Origin: CAZLYF01 sp964586835
GTDB lineage: Bacteria > Bacillota > Clostridia > Christensenellales > Aristaeellaceae
Length of the DNA stretch: 18,644 nt
NCBI GenBank assembly: GCA_964586835.1
Contig: CAZPIC010000038.1
Location: 1 to 18,644, forward strand
Reading direction: 5' to 3'
Shown here: positions 1-5,274 of the stretch, one piece after another
How positions within the stretch are numbered: the stretch's first letter is position 1
Layout of the letters: the number at the start of each line of letters is the position of its first letter
Position numbers and translations under genes: made by a program
Notes under the pieces: generated by a model
The model's input: the letters and a program-made list of their open reading frames with translations, nothing else
Told to the model about the DNA's origin: nothing
Database searches by the model: none

Positions 1-78
1 CATCTACTCTAAACCTCACTGCTTAACGTTTTGTCCGCATTACTGTTGACGAGCCGCGCTTTGAGGAAAGACTGAGGG

Positions 79-1299
79 GTGGGTGTGGCTACTATGAAGA
101 CGGAGGCAGTCTGGCTGCTGGTGCTGGTGCTCGCGGCAGGTTTGTCATGCGGGAAGGTTGAGGCAGACAGCGTTGCTTCAAGGCCGGAAGAGGAGTTCGT
201 GTATACGATCAACCTGGATGGGACAGCGATGCTGCAAAGCTATCGGGGTTGTGCGGCTGCGCTTCATGTGCCGGCGACGCAGGAGGGCCGCAGGGTAACG
301 AAGACAGGGAGCCAGGCTTTCGCCCATAACAGCTGCCTGGTATCCATCACACTGCCACCGGGTTTGGAGCATATCGGCGTCAGTGCGTTTTACGGGTGTG
401 AAAACCTGCGTTCGGTCACACTGCCGGAAGGGCTTATAAGCATAGGCGACCAAGCTTTTTCCCAATGCGCAAATCTTCAGTCCATCGCGTTGCCCGAAGG
501 GATGGAGCGTGTGGGCAGCTGGGCGTTTTCCGACTGTGCAAGCCTTCAGTCTGTCGTGGTGCCAAAAGGCCTTACGAGGCTTGAGGAAGGGACCTTCTAT
601 GACTGCGTAAACCTGCAGTCTGTGTTGCTGCCTGAGGGGATGGAAGCCATCGACAGGCTGGCCTTCCACGGCTGTGCGAATTTGCTTTCTCTGGCACTGC
701 CCAAGGGGCTTTCAGGTATTGGCGATGAGGCATTTTCCAGGTGCAGGGGCCTTCAGTCGCTTGAATTTCCTGACGAGATGAAAACCATAGGGGATTGGGC
801 ATTTTCAGGCTGTTCAAGCTTGCTTTCGGTGACCCTTCCCCACAGCCTTACGCGCATCGGCCTGTGGGCCTTTTCCGGCTGCGAAAGCCTGCAGACACTT
901 GAGTTTTCCGGCGGGGCCGTGGACATCGAGGAAGGCGCGTTTTCCCAGTGCAAACGCCTTCAGACAGTCACACTGCCGGAAGGGCTCAAAAAACTGAATA
1001 ACTGGGTATTTTCCAGCTGTGACAGCCTTTGCGTGCTGATCTTTCCTCAGGGCATGGAGGCCATCGGAGACAGCACCTTCCACAGTTGCATCGGACTGAC
1101 AGACGTAACGCTTCCAGAAGGGCTTGTGAGCATAGGTTCACAGCCGTTCAAGCACTGTGCAGGCCTTAAATCCATCAACCTGCCGGCCAGCCTTGTCAGC
1201 ATGGCGCCGGATGCCTTTGAAGGCTGTCCGAAGCTAAGCTTCACCGTAGCGGAAGGAAGCTATGCTGAAACCTGGGTGAAAGAAAACGGATCTCTGTAG
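79..1299 (+). CDS. Secreted BspA-like leucine-rich repeat protein (LRR_5 type)
   Basis: The protein has an N-terminal hydrophobic signal peptide (WLLVLVLAAGLSCG, probable cleavage after VEA) followed by about 14 tandem repeats of roughly 23 residues. Each repeat carries the BspA/LRR_5 signature: AF-x2-C, then a short L-x-S stretch, LPEGL and IG. The C-terminus (EGSYAETWVKENG) is the usual closing segment of such proteins, so the gene looks complete. Proteins of this family are surface or secreted and are often linked to adhesion or protein binding; no enzymatic function is expected. A Cys lies near the end of the signal peptide, but GLSC is a poor lipobox, so free secretion is more likely. 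No sortase or S-layer anchor is visible. The GTG at 79 has GAGGAAAG 8 bases upstream; ATG at 94 gives a more usual signal peptide but has a worse-placed Shine-Dalgarno, so the start is uncertain. The repeats alternate LPEGL- and LPEGM-type units. Confidence 0.85.
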   Translation: MGVATMKTEAVWLLVLVLAAGLSCGKVEADSVASRPEEEFVYTINLDGTAMLQSYRGCAAALHVPATQEGRRVTKTGSQAFAHNSCLVSITLPPGLEHIGVSAFYGCENLRSVTLPEGLISIGDQAFSQCANLQSIALPEGMERVGSWAFSDCASLQSVVVPKGLTRLEEGTFYDCVNLQSVLLPEGMEAIDRLAFHGCANLLSLALPKGLSGIGDEAFSRCRGLQSLEFPDEMKTIGDWAFSGCSSLLSVTLPHSLTRIGLWAFSGCESLQTLEFSGGAVDIEEGAFSQCKRLQTVTLPEGLKKLNNWVFSSCDSLCVLIFPQGMEAIGDSTFHSCIGLTDVTLPEGLVSIGSQPFKHCAGLKSINLPASLVSMAPDAFEGCPKLSFTVAEGSYAETWVKENGSL

Positions 1300-1601
1300 T
1301 TGCAGCGCGCCCCTATACTCTATGCGCCCTTGATGTTCGTGCCCTGGTACGCTCTGCGCGCACGGATGAAACTCTTCGTGAAGAGGGAACTTTCCTTGAC
1401 GGAAACGTCTGATGAGGATGTGCTTGTTGTGTGTAAATGATCGCTGCCTTTGCGACATCATCGGCAATTTACGCAAGGAAGTGCAGCACAGGGCCCCTGT
1501 GGTACGTTGCATGCATGAAGGCGAATGCGCGGCCGGCATCTTGCCTTCCAGCAACGAACCGGGCTGCCCGCCGAGGCGAACGGTTGAAAGGAAGGATTTA
1601 G
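1300..1601. other. Intergenic region with small hairpins resembling the 3.7-4.1 kb array
   Basis: No gene is supported here. Three adjacent mini-hairpins can be drawn: CTCTTC-GT-GAAGAG (1372-1385), GGAA-CT-TTCC (1386-1395) and GACG-GAAA-CGTC (1398-1409, a GNRA-type tetraloop). The nine bases CGTGAAGAG (1377-1385) and the ten bases ACGCTCTGCG (1349-1358) are identical to pieces of the hairpin array at 3729-4140. A ribosome binding site (AGGAAGG, ending 1595) for the vWA gene closes the region. A TTGACG at 1396 could be a -35 box, but I see no good -10 box for it. Confidence 0.45.
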
Positions 1602-3752
1602 ATGAAGCATCTTCGAACAATCCTCACACTGCTGCTGGCGCTTGCTATGGCGCCAATCAGCACTGTATGGGGAACAGAAAACCTTGAGGGCGTATGGAAG
1701 GGAATCGATGGGGAAAACCCGGTGGTCCTGGCGCTGAGAGGTGACGGCTTGTTTTTACACTTTTTTGGCCCGGCAGGATCCCCGGAAATGGCTACGGGCC
1801 AATGGACCACAGAGGAAGGCGTTCTGAACCTGAGAAACCCTGATGGCAGTGGAAGTGACATGGAATACTCGCTGGATGGCGATACGCTAAAGCTGAAAGG
1901 TGCAGGCGCGGACGAGGTGGATCTGCTCCTTCTCACGCGTGAGCCCTGGGAAGCACCCGCGGGTTTGGCAGGTACGTGGGAAGGGACGCAAGAGCCCCTT
2001 GCCTTTGATTTGGGACCTGACCTGAGCTATGCTACCTACGACAGCACGGGAGCGCAGACCGGCTCCGGGATCTATATCGAACAGGACGGGATGCTGTATT
2101 TCTTTATTGACAACGGCGATGGCAGCTTCAGCCTGAACCCATTTGAATACGCGCTATACGGCGACAGCCTTGTCCTTGAAGACGCGGATACGGGCAAGAC
2201 ACTGTCCATGCATCGCACAACATCGCAGTGGCCCGCCCTGTCGGAGGAGTTGTTGGATGGCCTCGGGATGTGGCAGTCGCGGGCTGCAGAGAACTTCGCT
2301 TACGGGTGGGGATCCTTGCCGTCGCCCGCAGGGGTGTATGCATATAACACGGAAGAATACGCTTATATCAAGGAACATGGGTTCCAATCCACGTTATTAA
2401 ACCCGCTGTCCACTTTTGCTGCGGACGTGGATACGGCTTCCTGGACAAACGTGCGCCGCAGGTTGCTTGAGGGGACTCTGCCTCCGGAGGACGCCGTACG
2501 CATCGAGGAAATGATCAACTACTTCCGTTACGATTATCCGGCCCCCGCCGCGGGGGAACCCTTCTCTGTCACCACCGAGATCGCGCCCTGCCCCTGGAAC
2601 CCGGAAGCAAAGCTGCTGCTGGTGGGGCTGCAGGCGAAGGACCTTGCGCCGGAAGAGCGGCCTGCAAGCAACCTTGTATTTCTGATCGATGTCTCCGGGT
2701 CCATGGAAGGCGCTGACAGGCTGGGCCTTGCGCAGCGGGCCTTCATGATGCTGACGGAACAGTTACAGGAAGGCGACCGGGTGTCCATCGTCACCTATGC
2801 GGGGACGGACAGCGTGGTGCTTGTGGGTGCGGGTGTGGAGGACAAGCCGGCGATCATGTCTGCCATCGAGAACCTGTTTGCCTCCGGTTCGACAGCAGGA
2901 GGCAAGGGGATTCAGACTGCCTACCGCATCGCCGAGGAGCAGTTTATCAAAGGCGGCAACAACCGGGTGATCCTTGCCACGGATGGCGACCTGAATGTTG
3001 GGGTAACCAGCGAAGGTGAGTTGACCCGCCTGATCGAGGAAAAAAAGAAAAGCGGCGTCTTCCTGTCTGTGCTGGGCTTCGGCTATGGCAATCTGAAGGA
3101 TAACAAGCTTGAGGCTCTGGCCGACCATGGCAACGGCCACTACGCTTACATTGATACGATTCTCGAGGCACGGCGCGCGCTGGTGGAGGAGATGGGTGGC
3201 ACACTGTTCACAGTAGCCAAGGATGTCAAATTCCAGATAGAGTTTAACCCTGAGCGCGTGGCGAAATACCGCCAGATCGGATACGAGAACCGACAGCTTG
3301 CGAGTGAGGACTTTGCCGACGACAGCAAAGACGGTGGAGAGGTTGGCGCGGGCCACCGCGTCACCGCCTTGTATGAAATCATCGAGACGACGGCGGAAGA
3401 GGCTGCGGACGCGGGCCTTAAGTACCAGCGGACTGAAACCACGGGAAGCGTGGAATACCTGACGGTTTCCGTGCGCGCGAAGGATCCGGAGGGAGACGAA
3501 AGCCGGTTGTTCAGCTACCCCGTGGGGGAGGAGAGCGTACGTGAGGAGATGTCCGATAACCTGAAGTTCGCGTCAGCTGTGGCCCAGACAGGCATGCTGT
3601 TACGAAAATCAGAGTTTGTCGGCACTGCAAGCTACGCTGCCGTTGCCGAGCAACTGGAGGGCATCTCCGGCATCAAGGAAGACCCCTGGAAGGACGAGTT
3701 TGCCTTCCTGGTTCGAAGACTGGCGAGGGAAGAGGCCGCTGCGCGGCCGTGA
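1602..3752 (+). CDS. Secreted von Willebrand factor type A domain protein (YfbK-like)
   Basis: The 716-residue protein has a signal peptide (residues 1-24, cleavage after VWG). Residues ~28-205 form two beta-rich modules of the LEGVW/LAGTW type that look lipocalin-like. Residues ~247-350 match the N-terminal domain seen in YfbK-type vWA proteins (NPLSTFAADVDTASW). The vWA domain spans ~356-530 with an intact MIDAS metal site: DVSGS at 363-367, Thr431 and Asp461 (TDGD). The C-terminal domain (~540-705) has the FNPERVAKYRQIGYENR and GAGHRVTALYEI motifs of the DUF3520 family. The role is probably metal-dependent ligand binding outside the cell; the ligand is unknown. The start is supported by AGGAAGG 7 bases upstream. 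The last residues (EEAAARP and the stop TGA) are encoded by the first unit of the downstream hairpin array, after a natural family end near FLVRRLA. Confidence 0.9.
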   Translation: MKHLRTILTLLLALAMAPISTVWGTENLEGVWKGIDGENPVVLALRGDGLFLHFFGPAGSPEMATGQWTTEEGVLNLRNPDGSGSDMEYSLDGDTLKLKGAGADEVDLLLLTREPWEAPAGLAGTWEGTQEPLAFDLGPDLSYATYDSTGAQTGSGIYIEQDGMLYFFIDNGDGSFSLNPFEYALYGDSLVLEDADTGKTLSMHRTTSQWPALSEELLDGLGMWQSRAAENFAYGWGSLPSPAGVYAYNTEEYAYIKEHGFQSTLLNPLSTFAADVDTASWTNVRRRLLEGTLPPEDAVRIEEMINYFRYDYPAPAAGEPFSVTTEIAPCPWNPEAKLLLVGLQAKDLAPEERPASNLVFLIDVSGSMEGADRLGLAQRAFMMLTEQLQEGDRVSIVTYAGTDSVVLVGAGVEDKPAIMSAIENLFASGSTAGGKGIQTAYRIAEEQFIKGGNNRVILATDGDLNVGVTSEGELTRLIEEKKKSGVFLSVLGFGYGNLKDNKLEALADHGNGHYAYIDTILEARRALVEEMGGTLFTVAKDVKFQIEFNPERVAKYRQIGYENRQLASEDFADDSKDGGEVGAGHRVTALYEIIETTAEEAADAGLKYQRTETTGSVEYLTVSVRAKDPEGDESRLFSYPVGEESVREEMSDNLKFASAVAQTGMLLRKSEFVGTASYAAVAEQLEGISGIKEDPWKDEFAFLVRRLAREEAAARP

Positions 3753-3882
3753 AGAGCCTATGCGTGGCTGTAGCCACGCGTGAAGAGCAACGCTCTGCGT
3801 TGCGTGAAGAGGCCGCTGCGCGGCCGTGAAGAGCCTATGCGTGGCTGTAGCCACGCGTGAAGAGCAACGCTTCGCGTTGCGT
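3729..3882 (+). repeat. 77-base tandem duplication inside the hairpin array
   Basis: Copy 1 (3729-3805) and copy 2 (3806-3882) each hold three hairpins with linkers. By eye they differ only at two adjacent positions, 3795-3796 versus 3872-3873, which are in the loop of the third hairpin (TCT versus TTC). Confidence 0.85.
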
Positions 3883-3948
3883 GAAGCAGTGGCTTCGCCA
3901 CCGTGAAGAGCAACGCTCTGCGTTGCGTGAAGCAGTGGCTTCGCCACC
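3857..3948 (+). repeat. 46-base tandem duplication inside the hairpin array
   Basis: Copy 1 (3857-3902) and copy 2 (3903-3948) each hold a GCAACGC hairpin and a GTGGC hairpin. They differ only in the loop of the first hairpin (TTC versus TCT), the same two positions that vary in the overlapping 77-base duplication. Confidence 0.85.
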
Positions 3949-4164
3949 GTGAAGAGCAGTGCTGCGCACTGCGTGAAGAGCGCCTATGGGCGCGGAAAAG
4001 AGAGACGGGAGCGAGAGCGCCTGCGGGCGCGAAAGAGAGAGGCGGGAACGAGAGCCCTGGTGACGCGTGAAGAGTATTGTAGCGCGGAAAAGAGAGATGA
4101 GAACGCCTGGCGGTGCAGAAGCGCCGCCAGGCGTGGAAAAAGAGAAAGCAGGGGGATGGAAGAG

Positions 4165-4551
4165 ATGGCGCACGATGGCAAGGATCTCCGGTTTACCTTC
4201 GCGCATAACAACCTGAATGTTGTAAACCTGGAGAAATCCCTGGACTTCTACCGAAAGGCTCTGGGCTTGACGGAGAGCCGCAGGAAGGAAACTGAAGGGT
4301 TCACCCTGGTCTTTTTGGGTGACGGGCAAACCGGACACCTGTTGGAACTTACCTGGCTGAAGGACTTTGACAAGCCGAAATACGACCTTGGCGACAACGA
4401 GTTTCATCTGGCCTTCAGCGTGAACGATTTTGATGCAGCGCTTGCAAGACACAGAGAAATGGATGTCGTGTGCTACGAAAATGAAAAGATGGGCATCTAC
4501 TTCATCGCAGACCCGGACGGGTACTGGATAGAAATTATCCCTGAAAAATAG
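4165..4551 (+). CDS. Glyoxalase I-like protein (VOC superfamily)
   Basis: The predicted 128-residue protein is a single vicinal-oxygen-chelate domain pair of the usual length for lactoylglutathione lyase. It would convert the hemithioacetal of methylglyoxal and a thiol to an S-acyl thiol in the cytoplasm. The four expected metal ligands are visible: His14 (FAHNNLNV), Glu61 (LLELTW), His81 (NEFHLAF) and Glu123 (YWIEIIPE). The FYRKALGLTESRR segment is typical of the family. ATG 4165 is chosen because AGGGGG (4150-4155) lies 9 bases upstream; ATG 4156 in the same frame (adding MEE) is possible. The frame stays open back to GTG 3949, but that part runs through the hairpin array and encodes only Arg/Lys/Glu-rich sequence, so I do not count it. 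The thiol cofactor cannot be told from sequence. Confidence 0.88.
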   Translation: MAHDGKDLRFTFAHNNLNVVNLEKSLDFYRKALGLTESRRKETEGFTLVFLGDGQTGHLLELTWLKDFDKPKYDLGDNEFHLAFSVNDFDAALARHREMDVVCYENEKMGIYFIADPDGYWIEIIPEK

Positions 4552-4724
4552 CGCGCGACAAAATATAGTGCGGCATGGTGTGAGGCAGCGACGGCGCGGA
4601 ACCCTGCGTGAAATGTGCTGTGGCGCGGAAAGAGGAGCGAATCAAAGAAGCCTGCCTCCGCGAATGCAGGGCCTTGTTTGGTTTGAAATGGGGCGCATGG
4701 CTCGGAGCCCGAAACGGACGTGGT
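4552..4724. other. Convergent intergenic gap with possible array remnants
   Basis: This gap separates the glyoxalase (+) from btuR (-). It contains CTGCGTGAAA (near 4606) and GCGCGGAAAGAG (4623-4634), close to the GCGTGAAGAG and GCGCGGAAAAGAG pieces of the array. A weak inverted repeat (CCTGC / GCAGG, about 4651-4670) is present, but I see no convincing terminator for either gene. Confidence 0.35.
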
Positions 4725-5249
4725 TCAGCTCTCGATTCCTTTGCGGGCGGGCAGGCTCTCCGTGGTGTAATAATGCCGAACTTCCTGCATCTGTGTGATG
4801 AGATCGGCCAGTTCTTCTGCGCCGGGGGGAAGCCCACGGCCGGTGAACACCAGTTCCACGCCCGCCGGACGGCCCAGGGCGCAGCGTTTCCAGTCCTCTG
4901 TGTCAAGAAGCTTAAGAAGCCAGGCAACGTTGATCTCGTCGGCAATGACCAGGTCATAGGTGCCGGAGGTCATGGCAGCCAGGATCTTGTCAACACCTGC
5001 CAGCGCAAAGGCGCGGTCCGTGTCGTCCGGTTTTTCCGTGATCAGGCAGCCCCTGCCCGTGCCGTAAAGCTCCACCCGGACGCCGGGCAGCCGCCGCAGG
5101 AGGGCCACTTCGCTGTATTCCTGATCCTTGATAAACTGCCCGATGTACACCCGAAGGCCTGCGCCAGCTGCCCGCACCGCGAGACCTACCGCCGCAGTGG
5201 TCTTGCCCTTGCCGTCGCCGGTATAGATCTGAAAGCGTCCGTTTTTCAT
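4725..5249 (-). CDS. btuR: Corrinoid adenosyltransferase (cob(I)yrinic acid a,c-diamide adenosyltransferase)
   Basis: This 174-residue cytoplasmic enzyme of the BtuR/CobO family transfers the adenosyl group of ATP to cob(I)alamin or its precursors to form adenosylcobalamin. Near the N-terminus is the family P-loop YTGDGKGKTTAA (Gly11-Thr18), followed by AVRAAGAGLRVYIGQFIK. DLVIADEIN (around residues 99-107) is the Walker B region. VFTGRGLPPGAEELADLITQM is the conserved C-terminal part. The length is normal. Start ATG 5249 is chosen over upstream in-frame codons because the P-loop then sits at its usual position and AGGAG lies 6 bases upstream. It is the third gene of an sbcD-sbcC-btuR run, 25 bases after the sbcC stop, so it is probably co-transcribed. 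No cobalamin riboswitch is visible in front of it. Confidence 0.93.
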   Translation of the reverse strand: MKNGRFQIYTGDGKGKTTAAVGLAVRAAGAGLRVYIGQFIKDQEYSEVALLRRLPGVRVELYGTGRGCLITEKPDDTDRAFALAGVDKILAAMTSGTYDLVIADEINVAWLLKLLDTEDWKRCALGRPAGVELVFTGRGLPPGAEELADLITQMQEVRHYYTTESLPARKGIES

Positions 5250-5274
5250 CGCGTGCTCCTGTTCTAAGGGAAGG

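Larger units (their letters stand above)
3729..4140. repeat. Array of ~13 short hairpins with conserved purine linker
   Basis: Perfect short inverted repeats are separated by GTGAAGAG (sometimes GTGAAGCA). Arms and loops: GGCCGC/TGC at 3734-3748 and 3811-3825; GCGTGGC/TGTA at 3762-3779 and 3839-3856; GCAACGC/TCT at 3787-3803 and 3910-3926; GCAACGC/TTC at 3864-3880; GTGGC/TTC at 3889-3901 and 3935-3947; GCAGTGC/TGC at 3956-3972; GCGCC/TATG at 3980-3993; GCGCC/TGCG at 4017-4030; and a 13-pair arm starting CGCCTGG (one G-T pair) with loop AGAA at 4104-4133. Stems differ in sequence but remain self-complementary, while the linker is fixed. From 3994 the linker becomes longer and A/G-only-like (GGAAAAGAGAGA...). 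It is not a CRISPR array, tRNA cluster or known REP element that I recognise. It overlaps the vWA stop codon and ends just before the glyoxalase ribosome binding site. Confidence 0.9.

Noticed and set aside
3729..4140. CRISPR array
   Set aside because: Repeats are only 8-9 bases, the variable parts are palindromes rather than unique spacers, and spacing is irregular. No cas genes are in the window.
3949..4164. N-terminal extension of the glyoxalase from a GTG at 3949
   Set aside because: The stretch is array DNA giving Arg/Lys/Glu-rich sequence; the conserved domain starts just after ATG 4165.
3609..4452. Long minus-strand open frames over the hairpin array
   Set aside because: They arise from G+C-rich repeats and encode only repetitive peptide (HATQSVALH-like). 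They have no ribosome binding site or recognisable domain.
4608..5267. Plus-strand open frame opposite btuR
   Set aside because: It is the shadow of btuR, which has full family motifs on the other strand.
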